Shown one piece after another: positions 8,478 through 16,576 of a DNA stretch of 33,112 nt. The stretch is from CAZOOA01 sp964581355 (GTDB lineage Bacteria; Bacillota; Dethiobacteria; DTU022; UBA8154). Within the stretch, counting starts at the first letter, position 1. Each line of letters begins with the position of its first letter. Below the pieces are notes generated by a model. The model had not been told where the DNA came from. It worked only from the letters and a program-made list of their open reading frames with translations, and did not search any database. The stretch is from contig CAZOOA010000029.1 of NCBI GenBank assembly GCA_964581355.1, forward strand, positions 1 through 33,112, written 5' to 3'. Made by a program: the position numbers and the translations under genes.

Positions 8478-8688
8478 TCGTCCGGCGACGTTGGTCTCTG
8501 TGGCCAAAGGCGCTTGGTGACCGAAGGTTCTCGGGCGGTCCGGCCGACAGGACGTCGGCCGCCGGGATCGACCCGGACGGGAGTTAAACCGGGGAGGCCG
8601 CCCGGGGTGCCCCGAGGGAACCCTAGCGCCTTCCACAGGGTTACCCAGTCGCCCGGACGACAGCTCCAAGACACGGTTTTTCATACTA
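8478..8688. repeat. REP-pair-like inverted repeat element (units U1 and U2)
   Basis: Unit U1 (8478-8522, plus orientation) and unit U2 (8617-8660, minus orientation) share the cores TCGTCCGG(G)CGAC, CTGTGG and AAGGCGCT, so the element is an inverted pair of a 45-nt unit around a very GC-rich centre. The centre contains a perfect hairpin CGGCCGAC/GTCGGCCG (about 8530-8551). Each unit can fold into two hairpins, and the second stem uses different bases in U1 and U2 while staying paired. U2 with its flank (8617-8688) recurs at 25827-25898 with two differences in 72. The form resembles REP pairs or a small non-autonomous element; no transposase is present. Confidence 0.7.
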
Positions 8689-8707
8689 CTAGAAAGGTAT
8701 CTCGCCT

Positions 8708-9418
8708 ATGTCACTGTACGCCATCAGCGATCTGCATCTTTCCCTGGGCGGGGAAAAGCCCATGGACATTTTCGGAGCGCGTTGGGAAAGCCATCATCTT
8801 AAATTGCAGGAAAACTGGAGCCGTGTTGTTGCACCTGATGATACGGTGATCCTGGGTGGAGACTTGAGCTGGGCCCTGAAGCTGGAAGAGGCCAAAGAGG
8901 ATCTGCAGTTCATTCATGCCCTGCCCGGGAAGAAAATACTTTTCCGGGGCAACCACGATTATTGGTGGAAAAGCTACGCCAAGGTGAAAAAGGCGCTGCC
9001 CTCCAGCCTGGTCGCTATCCAGAACAACTATTATCCTTACGGTGCAATTGCCATCTGTGGGACCCGGGGCTGGACCTCACCCGGGGGGGAGAACTTTACG
9101 GAGCAGGACCAAAAGATTTATCAACGGGAGTTGTTGCGTCTTGAGATGTCCCTGGAAGCAGCCCGGATGGATGGCTATGATCAACTTTTGGTTACCCTTC
9201 ATTATCCTCCCTGGAATGCCAGGTTGGAAAAAACGGGCTTCATCCAGATCATGGAGGAGTTCGGTGTACGAGTCTGCCTTTACGGTCACCTCCACGGGGC
9301 TGATCATAAAAATGCGCTCCAGGGGCTTAGAGAGGGGATTATCTATTATTTCACTTCCAGTGATTACCTGGATTTTACCCCCATCCCTTTGGATCTCAGT
9401 GTTTTCCGCTCATTTTAA
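8708..9418 (+). CDS. Calcineurin-like metallophosphoesterase
   Basis: Cytoplasmic 236-residue protein with the full metallophosphoesterase signature: DLHLS near residue 8 (metal site 1), GGDLSW near 50, RGNHDYWW near 80 and GHLHGADH near 195. These residues bind the two metal ions and the phosphate. It looks like the family of small predicted phosphohydrolases of bacteria; the substrate is unknown. The ATG at 8708 has AGAAAGG about 10 bp upstream. That SD begins only 2-3 bp past the end of the repeat unit, so the repeat forms most of the 5' untranslated region. There is no obvious functional link with its neighbours, and the next gene has its own promoter. Confidence 0.9.
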   Translation: MSLYAISDLHLSLGGEKPMDIFGARWESHHLKLQENWSRVVAPDDTVILGGDLSWALKLEEAKEDLQFIHALPGKKILFRGNHDYWWKSYAKVKKALPSSLVAIQNNYYPYGAIAICGTRGWTSPGGENFTEQDQKIYQRELLRLEMSLEAARMDGYDQLLVTLHYPPWNARLEKTGFIQIMEEFGVRVCLYGHLHGADHKNALQGLREGIIYYFTSSDYLDFTPIPLDLSVFRSF

Positions 9419-9442
9419 CCCGCTGCAGGCCGAGAAGCTTGC

Positions 9443-9470
9443 TTTACAGCGGTGTTTTCCATGCTATAAT
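9443..9470 (+). promoter_or_regulatory. Sigma-A promoter for parvulin lipoprotein gene
   Basis: TTTACA (9443-9448), a 16-bp spacer and perfect TATAAT (9465-9470) lie 54 bp upstream of the start at 9525. Confidence 0.75.
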
Positions 9471-9524
9471 AAAGAATAGGAAAAAGAAAATTTAAAATAT
9501 CTCAGGAAGGGGACATTCAGGGAA

Positions 9525-10457
9525 ATGAAAACCAGGTGCAGGGTTTTTGTGTTTTGCTTATTCATGCTCCTGCTGGTTTTTGCTGCTTCCGGTTGTGGCG
9601 GCACGGAGCACCGGGCTGCGGCTGTTGCCAATGTAAATGATCAAGAGATCACCGAGGATGAACTCCAGGAATTTATGAACGCAGTCTTTCTTTATATGCC
9701 TGATGTGGAAGAAATGTATTCTGAGCAGGAGGCCCTGGAGATGTTGGAAAACGAGATCCTCTGGTTTTTAATTGAAAACCGGGTCCTGGAACAGGAAGTG
9801 CTTACCCTGGGGTTGGAAGTGGATGAAGAAAGAATTGAAGACATCTACCAGGAGACCCGGGAAGAACTGATCAACCATATCTACGGTACTGAAGAAGATT
9901 TTTACGACCGTCTTGAGGAGTTAGAGGTTCAGGAGGACTCATTGAGGATGGTTCACCGGGATACGTTTTTAAGGGAGCTGCTGTTTGAGCATGCCGGCAG
10001 CAGCCTGCCTGAAGAGGAAGTGAGGGCATTTGTGGAGGAGAATCCCGCCCTGCTGGCCCAGCCGGCCCAGGTTTATGCCCTGCACATCCTGGTGGAAACG
10101 GAAGAAGAGGCTGAGTCCGTATTGGACCGGTTGGAAGCAGGAGAAGACTTCATGGAGTTGGGCCAAGAAGTGTCCCTGGACAGCCACGTGGACTTGGGCT
10201 ATATCAGTTCCGACGATATGCTGGATCCCACCTTCCTGGAAGCAGCCTTCGACCTTTCAGCGGAGGAAATTAGCGATCCCGTGGAAACGGTGTTTGGCCA
10301 TCATATTATCAAGATTACCGATAAACAGGATGCCCGGGAACTTAGTTTTGAGGAAGTGGCCGAAGAAGCCAGGGAAATTAAAAAACGTCTTTACTTCGAG
10401 GAGTACCTGCAAACGCTGATGAGTGAAGCTGCAGTCGAAACGTTTTTAGGACAATAG
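9525..10457 (+). CDS. PrsA/SurA-type peptidyl-prolyl isomerase lipoprotein
   Basis: Extracytoplasmic foldase of 310 residues that assists folding of exported proteins. It has a signal peptide with lipobox ASGCG (about residue 24), a SurA_N-like helical region (about 30-160) beginning with the typical VNDQEITEDEL segment, and a parvulin (rotamase) domain. The parvulin domain (about 177-270) shows the family landmarks ALHILVETEEEA, LGYISSDDM and GHHIIKITD. It is acidic throughout. Length is near the usual 280-350. The SD is AGGAAGGGG before ATG 9525, and a strong promoter lies upstream. It precedes spoVT, as in many Clostridia, where a prsA-like gene lies between mfd and spoVT. Start and family are secure; I do not assign a gene name because several paralogues are usual. 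Confidence 0.9.
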   Translation: MKTRCRVFVFCLFMLLLVFAASGCGGTEHRAAAVANVNDQEITEDELQEFMNAVFLYMPDVEEMYSEQEALEMLENEILWFLIENRVLEQEVLTLGLEVDEERIEDIYQETREELINHIYGTEEDFYDRLEELEVQEDSLRMVHRDTFLRELLFEHAGSSLPEEEVRAFVEENPALLAQPAQVYALHILVETEEEAESVLDRLEAGEDFMELGQEVSLDSHVDLGYISSDDMLDPTFLEAAFDLSAEEISDPVETVFGHHIIKITDKQDARELSFEEVAEEAREIKKRLYFEEYLQTLMSEAAVETFLGQ

Positions 10458-10461
10458 GTAA

Positions 10462-10492
10462 TGTATAAAACCCTCCCTTTGGATGAATACTA
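10462..10492 (+). promoter_or_regulatory. Sigma-G-like promoter of spoVT
   Basis: TGTATA (10462-10467), an 18-bp spacer and AATACTA (10486-10492) match the forespore sigma-G consensus (TGAATA, CATACTA) in 5/6 and 6/7 positions at the correct spacing. B. subtilis spoVT is sigma-G dependent, so the context agrees. Transcription would start near 10499. Confidence 0.62.
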
Positions 10493-10534
10493 AGGAAAAG
10501 CTGCAAAGATGCATATTTGTTGGAAAAGGGAGGG
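10471..10534 (+). promoter_or_regulatory. Inverted repeat that can sequester the spoVT SD
   Basis: CCCTCCCTTT (10471-10480) is a perfect 10-base complement of AAAGGGAGGG (10525-10534), which is the SD of spoVT. There is no T-tract. The first arm lies inside the spacer of the sigma-G-like promoter, so only transcripts entering from upstream would contain both arms. Confidence 0.6.
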
Positions 10535-10543
10535 AAGCAGCAG

Positions 10544-11098
10544 TTGAAAGCAACGGGTATTGTCCGCCGCATTGATGATCTGGGCCGGGTAGTTATCCCA
10601 AAAGAAATTCGGCGAACACTGAAGATTCGCGAAGGAGATCCCCTGGAAATATTTGTGGACCGTGACGGCGAGGTTATCCTGAAGAAGTACTCTCCCATTG
10701 GTGAATTGGGGGATTTTGCCCAGGAATATGCCGATTCCCTTTATGAGGCGATGGGGCATATTGCCTGTATCGCCGACCGGGATACAGTAATCGCTGTTTC
10801 TGGGGCGCCGAAAAAAGAATTTGTTAACCGCACCCTGAGCCTGGCCGTGGAGAAAGTGATGGAAACCCGGAAAAGCATCCTGATCCAGGACACCTCGCAA
10901 CATGACTTTTACCGGGAAGCGGATGAAGACAGCGTCTCCAAGTTTTATTCGGAAGTTATTGCTCCAATCATTAGCGAAGGAGATCCAATCGGCGCAGTCA
11001 TTATGGGCACGAGAAACAGCGAAGTGCAGCTGGGGGACCTGGAACTTAAGTTGGCTGAAACAGCGGCCGGTTTTCTGGCGAAACAAATGGAGCAGTAA
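10544..11098 (+). CDS. spoVT: Stage V sporulation protein T, transcriptional regulator
   Basis: Forespore transcription factor of the AbrB family, 184 residues, that modulates the sigma-G regulon late in sporulation. An N-terminal AbrB-type DNA-binding domain (residues 1-50) reads MKATGIVRRIDDLGRVVIPK and is nearly identical to B. subtilis SpoVT as I recall it. A GAF-like C-terminal domain (about 55-180) ends in AAGFLAKQMEQ, also as in the family. The start is TTG at 10544, because the family begins exactly at MKATG and an SD (AAAGGGAGGG) sits 9 bp upstream. The longer frame from 10517 would add nine residues not seen in the family. A sigma-G-like promoter precedes it and a terminator follows at 11220. 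Confidence 0.96.
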   Translation: MKATGIVRRIDDLGRVVIPKEIRRTLKIREGDPLEIFVDRDGEVILKKYSPIGELGDFAQEYADSLYEAMGHIACIADRDTVIAVSGAPKKEFVNRTLSLAVEKVMETRKSILIQDTSQHDFYREADEDSVSKFYSEVIAPIISEGDPIGAVIMGTRNSEVQLGDLELKLAETAAGFLAKQMEQ

Positions 11099-11219
11099 AA
11101 ACTTCGATTCAAATCGACCCATCGTAGTTTGGCTCTATTGTCCTTTTTAAGCGGTGTAGTTTTAAATATTTACCAGTTCCCGGGATCAAAGCAAAAAAAC
11201 TGGCGTTGATCGAAAAGTG

Positions 11220-11247
11220 GTAACAACAATTTGTTACTGCTTTTTTT
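11220..11247 (+). terminator. Rho-independent terminator after spoVT
   Basis: A perfect 7-bp stem GTAACAA/TTGTTAC (11220-11226, 11231-11237), a CAAT loop and a T7 tract (11241-11247). Confidence 0.72.
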
Positions 11248-11259
11248 GTAAGTTTAATA

Positions 11260-11268
11260 TGATATAAT
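11260..11268 (+). promoter_or_regulatory. Extended -10 promoter for flippase gene
   Basis: TGATATAAT (11260-11268) is a perfect -10 box with the upstream TG of extended -10 promoters. No good -35 is seen at normal spacing, consistent with the extended type. It lies 59 bp before the start at 11328, just after the spoVT terminator. Confidence 0.6.
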
Positions 11269-11327
11269 GTAGGGAGTTTTTAACTTGGCAGCTACAGTCA
11301 GGCTGCTGCAGGGAGGCCGGAGAATTA

Positions 11328-12983
11328 TTGTCCCGTGGACAGACATTTGTTAAAGGTGCGCTAATCCTGACTTCCGCTGGCCTGAGCGTGCGTTTGATGG
11401 GCGCCGGCCTGCGTGTTTTCCTGGGTGCCATTTTAGGGGATGAAGGCATCGGGCTCTACCAGATGGCGTACCCTGTTTATACCGCGCTGTTAGCCATTTC
11501 CACAGCAGGGATACCCATTGCTGTTTCCAAGCTGGTATCGGAGAATATTGCCAAGCGAGATTACCAGGGGGCCTTCCGGGTTTTTAAGACGGCTCTGGCT
11601 ATGTTGACCCTGCTGGGTGCTTTTTTTTCCCTGCTTTTGTTCTTCGGTGCAGAAACATTTATCCAGGTCCTGGAGCTGGACCCCCGGGCTTATTACCCCC
11701 TGCTCACCGTTTCTCCAGCTATATTCATTGTTTCCATTATGGCCTCTTTCCGGGGTTTTTTCCAAGGGCAGCAGGAAATGCAGCCGACAGCGTTTTCCCA
11801 AATCATTGAGCAGTTGGGCCGCATTGCCATCGCCATCACCCTGGTTTACCTGTTAATCCCTTACGGGCTGGAATATGCCGCAGCCGGGGCAACTTTTGGC
11901 GCGGTAAGCGGTGCTATTTTGAGTTTGCTGGTGCTCCTGCTGCTTTTTTTCGGACGAAGGCGGCAGTTTGCAGGTGCGATCAAGAAGCAGGTTGTGCTGC
12001 GTGATTTCAGCCACCTGGATGTGGTCGTGCGGATAGCAAAGTTTTCCATCCCCATTACTCTGGCCAGCCTGGTGATTCCCCTGGTCAATATGGTGGACTT
12101 GGCTGTGGTCCCCAACCGGCTGCTCTTTGCCGGTTTTTCCCGGCCGGAAGCCACAGCCCTGTACGGCCAGTTAACGGGGATGGCCAACCCGGTAATCCAG
12201 TTTCCCGTGATTATGACCATTTCCCTGGCCATGTCCCTTGTCCCGGCTATTTCCGAGGCCCAGACGCTGAATAACAGGGGGTTGATTATCCACCGCACCA
12301 ACCTGGCCATGCGCTTGACCATGTTTTTCAGTATTCCGGCGGCGTTTGGCCTTTTTGTCCTGGCCGAACCTGCCACCCTTGTGCTTTACGATAATGTCCA
12401 GGCGGCTTATCCCCTGTCTATCCTGGCTTTTGCAACCATCTTTTTATCGCTTTATACGGCTACTTCAGGTATTCTGCAGGGGATGGGGCGCACCATGGAA
12501 CCGGTAAAGAATATGCTCCTTGGCGCGGCAGTTAAGTTGCTGCTTAGCTGGTTTTTGACGGCCATACCGGCCCTGCATATCGGGGGCACGGCCATTTCCA
12601 CTGTCCTGGGCTTCATGCTGGCCTCGATATTAAATGTTCGCAAGGTAGCGCAACTGACAGGATGGCGGTTTCAGTTTGGCGAGCTGGTAGCAAAACCTGT
12701 CGCTGCTGCCCTGTTTATGGCTTTGGGGGTCCATGCCCTTTACAGTTTACTGCAGGGCGGGCTTTTACCTGCAGGACCCGTTATTTTTGAGGCAGGACTG
12801 GAAACCGGGCAGCGGTTGGCCTATGCCGTGGCATTGTTTGTATCAGTGTTTTTCGGGATGATCGTCTATGCGCTGCTGCTGTTCCTGGTGGGCGGGCTGC
12901 GCCGGGAAGACCTGATGACCCTGCCCCGGGTGGGCGGGCGCCTGGCAGCGCTGGCGGAAAAATTGCGATTACTCAGGGGATAA
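11328..12983 (+). CDS. SpoVB/YabM-family polysaccharide (lipid-linked) flippase
   Basis: Polytopic membrane protein of 551 residues in the MATE/MOP superfamily branch that includes SpoVB and MurJ. These proteins flip lipid-linked cell-wall or spore-cortex precursors. The N-terminus QTFVKGALILTSAGLSVRLM and the following GDEGIGLYQMAYP are typical of SpoVB-like proteins, and about 14 hydrophobic segments are spread over the length. The TTG start at 11328 has GGAG 5 bp upstream and is the only start fitting the family N-terminus. Its position after spoVT and before mazG/yabN matches B. subtilis yabM. It could be a vegetative MurJ-type flippase or the sporulation SpoVB; the sequence alone does not decide. 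It has its own promoter. Confidence 0.9.
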   Translation: MSRGQTFVKGALILTSAGLSVRLMGAGLRVFLGAILGDEGIGLYQMAYPVYTALLAISTAGIPIAVSKLVSENIAKRDYQGAFRVFKTALAMLTLLGAFFSLLLFFGAETFIQVLELDPRAYYPLLTVSPAIFIVSIMASFRGFFQGQQEMQPTAFSQIIEQLGRIAIAITLVYLLIPYGLEYAAAGATFGAVSGAILSLLVLLLLFFGRRRQFAGAIKKQVVLRDFSHLDVVVRIAKFSIPITLASLVIPLVNMVDLAVVPNRLLFAGFSRPEATALYGQLTGMANPVIQFPVIMTISLAMSLVPAISEAQTLNNRGLIIHRTNLAMRLTMFFSIPAAFGLFVLAEPATLVLYDNVQAAYPLSILAFATIFLSLYTATSGILQGMGRTMEPVKNMLLGAAVKLLLSWFLTAIPALHIGGTAISTVLGFMLASILNVRKVAQLTGWRFQFGELVAKPVAAALFMALGVHALYSLLQGGLLPAGPVIFEAGLETGQRLAYAVALFVSVFFGMIVYALLLFLVGGLRREDLMTLPRVGGRLAALAEKLRLLRG

Positions 12984-13031
12984 CCATTTCCCTCCGGTTT
13001 TATTTGTTAGTTGGAAGGAGTTGTTGTTCTG

Positions 13032-14555
13032 ATGATGCCCCTTCGTGTGGTGGGCCTGGGGCGGGGCGATCTGCAGGCCCTGGAGAGACTGCAACAGGAA
13101 AATCTTGATTTTCCGGTGGTAATTTCACCTTCGCCCCCTCAGTTTCTGGCAGGATATTTGGAAGAGAAGGGCAAATACCTGGTGGACCTGGCTGATGGAT
13201 TTTGCAAATCTGCGGGCCGGCTCTCCGTGGAGGCCTGGAAAGAAGAATTGGCACGTTTCATCGTTGAAAAGTGGAAGAATGAGCCCCGGACTGTCCTGGC
13301 GCTGCCGGGAAAACCGGAGCATGGAGGGGGACTGCTGCAGGCTCTGCGCCGGGAAGCAGCCCTGGATGCTGATTTTTCCCTGGAGATAGTTCCTGGTGAA
13401 GATATCCGGACAGAATTAATCATTTTTTTGGAAGAAGAATTGGAGACAACCTTTTCCGGCAGTGTAACCCTGGTCGATGCCTGGCAACTGGCGCAGGTAA
13501 AAAATGAGCTGCCTGGAGAACTGGTGGTAACCGGTGTTTGCAGTGCGCAGCAGCTACCCGGGATCCGGGACTGGCTGCTCAGGTGGTATCCTTCCAACCA
13601 GCCTGTACACGTTTTGCAGTTTGGTGACGAAGGGGTTCTTTCCCGGGTGGATACTTCTTCCCTGGATGCGCTCGGCCAGAAAGACCAGTTCCGGGGTTGG
13701 TTCCATCTGCATCTTCCTCCTTCCGGGCGGCATTTGCTGGGCGATATGATTTTCATGATGGAGCAATTGCGGGCTCCTGATGGCTGCCCCTGGGACAGGA
13801 AGCAGGATCATAAGTCGCTCCAGCCTTACCTGGTCGAGGAGGCGTACGAAGTGATTGCCGCCATCCAGGAAGGGGACAGTGTGGAACTGTGCGAGGAGCT
13901 GGGGGACCTTTTACTCCAGGTTGTTTTTCACAGTTGCCTCGCCTGGGAGCAGGGTGATTTTTCCCTGGGGGATGTAGTCGACGGGATCACCCGGAAGATT
14001 TACCGTAGGCATCCTCACGTGTTTTCCGGGAAGGAGTTCCATACGGTCCGGGATATCAGCCAAAGCTGGCAGGAAATCAAAGAGGAAGAAAAAAAAGAGA
14101 AGCAGGAAAGCAGGCAGGGTCAGAAGGAAAAACAAAAAGACCAGGGGCGGTTTTCCATGCCCCGGGAATTTCCGGCTTTAATCAAGGCCCAGAAAGTGCA
14201 GAAGCGGGCAGCCGATGTGGGTTTTGACTGGCCGGATATAAGTGGAGCTTTGGACAAGCTGCAGGAAGAATTGGAAGAATTGAAAGGGGCTTATTCTGGC
14301 GGGAACCTGAAAAAAATAGAAGAAGAAATGGGGGACCTGTTTTTTGCCCTGGTCAATGTCGCCCGCTTCATGGGTGTGGATGCCGAGCTGGTTTTAAATC
14401 AGACCGTAGAAAAATTTAAGTGGCGTTTCCAGTATATTGAAGAGCAGGTACAGCTTCGCGGGGGCGATTACAACTGTTTTACCCTGGAAGAGCTGGATTG
14501 CTGGTGGGATGAAGCCAAAACCAGGGAAAAAAATAGCAGGCGCTTTGGCGAGTGA
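13032..14555 (+). CDS. mazG: MazG/YabN: degenerate tetrapyrrole-methylase domain plus MazG nucleotide pyrophosphohydrolase
   Basis: Two-domain cytoplasmic protein of 507 residues. The N-terminal part (to about 220) follows the tetrapyrrole methylase fold (VVGLGRGDLQ at the start) but is strongly diverged and lacks a clear SAM loop. The C-terminal part carries MazG domains, with LRAPDGCPWDRKQDHKSL, EEAYEV and EELGDLLLQ giving the metal-binding acidic helices, and a second repeat with EEMGDLFFAL. MazG hydrolyses (d)NTPs to monophosphates and may clear aberrant nucleotides. A highly charged Lys/Glu/Gln insert of about 35 residues separates the two MazG halves. The start is ATG 13032 with GGAAGGAG 11 bp upstream; the longer TTG frame at 13011 would overlap that SD. 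It corresponds to yabN. Confidence 0.92.
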   Translation: MMPLRVVGLGRGDLQALERLQQENLDFPVVISPSPPQFLAGYLEEKGKYLVDLADGFCKSAGRLSVEAWKEELARFIVEKWKNEPRTVLALPGKPEHGGGLLQALRREAALDADFSLEIVPGEDIRTELIIFLEEELETTFSGSVTLVDAWQLAQVKNELPGELVVTGVCSAQQLPGIRDWLLRWYPSNQPVHVLQFGDEGVLSRVDTSSLDALGQKDQFRGWFHLHLPPSGRHLLGDMIFMMEQLRAPDGCPWDRKQDHKSLQPYLVEEAYEVIAAIQEGDSVELCEELGDLLLQVVFHSCLAWEQGDFSLGDVVDGITRKIYRRHPHVFSGKEFHTVRDISQSWQEIKEEEKKEKQESRQGQKEKQKDQGRFSMPREFPALIKAQKVQKRAADVGFDWPDISGALDKLQEELEELKGAYSGGNLKKIEEEMGDLFFALVNVARFMGVDAELVLNQTVEKFKWRFQYIEEQVQLRGGDYNCFTLEELDCWWDEAKTREKNSRRFGE

Positions 14556-14685
14556 GTTTGGTGAGTGAGTCCAGTCTCTATTGCTGAATAAACAACCCGG
14601 TTCAGAACAAACTATGAACAAGATACCCCTTCGATTGAAAGGGATGTCTGGCAAACTTTTCATTTTCCAGGAAAGGAGTTTGTTT

Positions 14686-15702
14686 ATGAATCGGGTTTTC
14701 CTGTTGGCTTCCTGTTGGAAAAAAATCGTTTTTCCCCTTGCCGTCTTATTTTTGTTGGCAGCCCTGAACTCCGGCTGCCAGGGAGATATGGAACCCGCTG
14801 AACCCCCTGAAGAGCCCGGGACGCCGGGGACACCTTCTATTCCTGAAGAAATTGATGGGGGTGAAAGGCAGGAACCGGTTATTGCTGTTTATATTGCTGA
14901 AGAAGGTGATGTAACAGAGATGCCCATGGAAGAATACATTGAGGGTGTGGTGGCCGGTGAAATGGAGCCCGACTGGCCCCTGGAGGCGCTGGCGGCCCAG
15001 GCCATTATTGCCCGCACTTTTACCTTGCAAAAAATTGCCGAGGCGGGGGGCGTTCCAGACCGGGATGCCCATGCTTCCACGGATATCGAGGAGTTTCAGG
15101 CCTATAGCCGGGAAGACATCACAGAAACAGTGCGGCAGGCCGTTGAGATGACCCGGGGCCAGGTGGCCTGCCATGAGGGCAGTTTTATCAGGGCCTGGTT
15201 TAGCGCGTATGCCGGCCCGAAAACGGCCCTGGCCGACGAGGGGCTCAACTTCGAAGAAGGAAATCCCCCCTATATCCATATTGTCGAGAGCCCGGGCGAA
15301 ACGATCATCCCTGCTGAAGAAAAAGACTGGTCGGAGTCTTTTCCCCTGGAGAGCGTCCAGGCAGCGGTGAGTGATCTGACCGGTGAGGATCCAGGCAGCA
15401 TTGAGGATGTAAAGATTAAGGAACGGGGCCCGTCAGGCCGGGCTGTAACCCTGGCCATCAACGGGCAGGATGTGCCTGCCCCCGACTTGCGGCTGGCCCT
15501 GGGCAGCACGGAAATGCGCTCCACTTTTCTCGAGGAATTAAGCCTGGAAAAAGATTCGGTCAACATGGCTGGCACCGGTTACGGCCACGGGGTGGGGGTT
15601 TGCCAGTGGGGGGCCCGCGCTATGTCTGAAGGGGGCAGCTCACCGGGAGAGATTGTGAATTACTTTTACAAAAACATTGACCTGGTTACGCTCTGGGACT
15701 GA
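14686..15702 (+). CDS. SpoIID/LytB-domain lipoprotein
   Basis: Secreted or membrane-anchored protein of 338 residues with a SpoIID/LytB domain, the lytic transglycosylase fold used in engulfment and wall remodelling. A hydrophobic N-terminal segment ends in lipobox NSGC (about residue 31), followed by a Pro/Glu-rich linker. The SpoIID domain shows EYIEGVVAGEM, WPLEALAAQAIIARTF and near the C-terminus GYGHGVGVCQWGA, all family landmarks. I chose ATG 14686 because AAAGGAG lies 7 bp upstream and the signal sequence begins there; the longer frame from TTG 14581 has no SD. It is inserted between mazG and yabP, where many Clostridia have HU and rqcP. True spoIID is usually elsewhere, so this may be a paralogue. 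Confidence 0.9.
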   Translation: MNRVFLLASCWKKIVFPLAVLFLLAALNSGCQGDMEPAEPPEEPGTPGTPSIPEEIDGGERQEPVIAVYIAEEGDVTEMPMEEYIEGVVAGEMEPDWPLEALAAQAIIARTFTLQKIAEAGGVPDRDAHASTDIEEFQAYSREDITETVRQAVEMTRGQVACHEGSFIRAWFSAYAGPKTALADEGLNFEEGNPPYIHIVESPGETIIPAEEKDWSESFPLESVQAAVSDLTGEDPGSIEDVKIKERGPSGRAVTLAINGQDVPAPDLRLALGSTEMRSTFLEELSLEKDSVNMAGTGYGHGVGVCQWGARAMSEGGSSPGEIVNYFYKNIDLVTLWD

Positions 15703-15785
15703 GTATTGCAGAATCGTATAGTGGGAAAAGCAGGTATATTTTGTTCAGTCTCCCGATATACATATAGAAAAAGGGGAGGGTGCCT

Positions 15786-16085
15786 GTGGAAGAAAAAGCT
15801 ATATCCCGGGGCAGCAGGCAGCACCGACTGGTGATTGATAATCGAGAAAAAATGGAAATTACGGGAGTTTTGCACGTGGACAGCTTCGATGACCAGGAAA
15901 TCGTCCTGGAGACGGAACAGGGGTTGATGGCCATGCGCGGCGAAGAGCTGCATATCAAACACCTGAACCTGGAACAGGGGGAGCTGTTCGTTGAAGGCTA
16001 CCTGCTGGAGCTGGCTTATTCCCAGGACCAGGGGAAAAAAGCGCGGGACCGGGGGAAAAGCTTCCTGGAACGGTTGTTTAAATGA
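15786..16085 (+). CDS. yabP: Sporulation protein YabP
   Basis: Small protein of 99 residues found only in endospore formers and required for spore cortex formation with YabQ in B. subtilis. Typical YabP features are HRLVIDNREKMEITGVLHVD and then LHIKHLNLEQGELFVEGY near the C-terminus. The GTG at 15786 is preferred, since GGGGAGGG ends 5 bp upstream; an in-frame GTG at 15780 would overlap the SD. The stop overlaps the yabQ start (ATGA), so the two are translationally coupled. A sigma-E-like promoter might lie around 15734-15764 (GTATATT, then TATACATA), but the match is weak. Mother-cell expression is expected from the family. Confidence 0.92.
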   Translation: MEEKAISRGSRQHRLVIDNREKMEITGVLHVDSFDDQEIVLETEQGLMAMRGEELHIKHLNLEQGELFVEGYLLELAYSQDQGKKARDRGKSFLERLFK

Positions 16086-16498
16086 TGCCAGGTTCAACCC
16101 TGGATCCTCAATTTGTCAGCCTGGTAGTGTTGATCCTGGCCGGTTTTGGCCTGGCCTGCATCTTTGATTTTCTGCGCTGCTGTGGTAAAATTTTTGCGCT
16201 CCCCAAAAGGGCGCTATTATTCGTTGATCTGCTTTACTGCCTGTTTTCTGCATTTTTTGTTTTCTATCTCCTGCTGCAGGTTAACCGCGGTGAGGTGCGT
16301 TTTTATGCTTTCTTTTCACTGGGGTTGGGGTTAATGACTTATTATATGTTTTGCAGTTCCTTTGTCTACAGGTTGTTCTTCCACGGCCTGACGGCCCTGC
16401 GAACTGTTGTGATAAAATTTGCAAAGATGTTTGTCAAGTTGCAGGATTTTTTTAAAAAGTGTAGAATAAGTCGTAATAGCAATCACACGGGCCAGTAA
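16082..16498 (+). CDS. yabQ: Spore cortex biosynthesis protein YabQ
   Basis: Membrane protein of 138 residues with four or so hydrophobic segments (about 10-30, 42-64, 72-92 and a weaker one after 95) and a basic C-terminal tail. In B. subtilis YabQ acts in the mother cell and is needed for cortex assembly. The segment GFGLACIFDFLRC is typical. The start ATG overlaps the yabP stop by four bases and has no separate SD, so it depends on translation of yabP. The assignment rests on position, size and membrane pattern as well as sequence. Confidence 0.88.
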   Translation: MMPGSTLDPQFVSLVVLILAGFGLACIFDFLRCCGKIFALPKRALLFVDLLYCLFSAFFVFYLLLQVNRGEVRFYAFFSLGLGLMTYYMFCSSFVYRLFFHGLTALRTVVIKFAKMFVKLQDFFKKCRISRNSNHTGQ

Positions 16499-16576
16499 TG
16501 GACCATTCAGCATTTTTTGTCCAGACGTTTTTTTAACCTGATTCCTGATAAATGACCCTTATAAAGTAGGTATACT

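Larger units (their letters stand above)
8249..8707. other. Intergenic region with structured repeat
   Basis: About 460 bp without a protein gene. It holds the TRAP terminator (8292-8341), roughly 130 bp with no assignable feature, and the GC-rich inverted repeat element 8478-8688. Open frames on both strands here translate the repeat and lack SD support. Confidence 0.6.

Noticed and set aside
8387..8684. Overlapping open frames on both strands in the GC-rich segment before the phosphoesterase
   Set aside because: They are translations of the inverted repeat element. Two frames recur at the end of tilS only because the DNA repeat recurs, and none has an SD or a recognisable protein pattern.
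10471..10534. Inverted repeat before spoVT as a terminator
   Set aside because: No T-tract follows; the 3' arm is the SD and the loop is 44 nt, which fits SD masking better.
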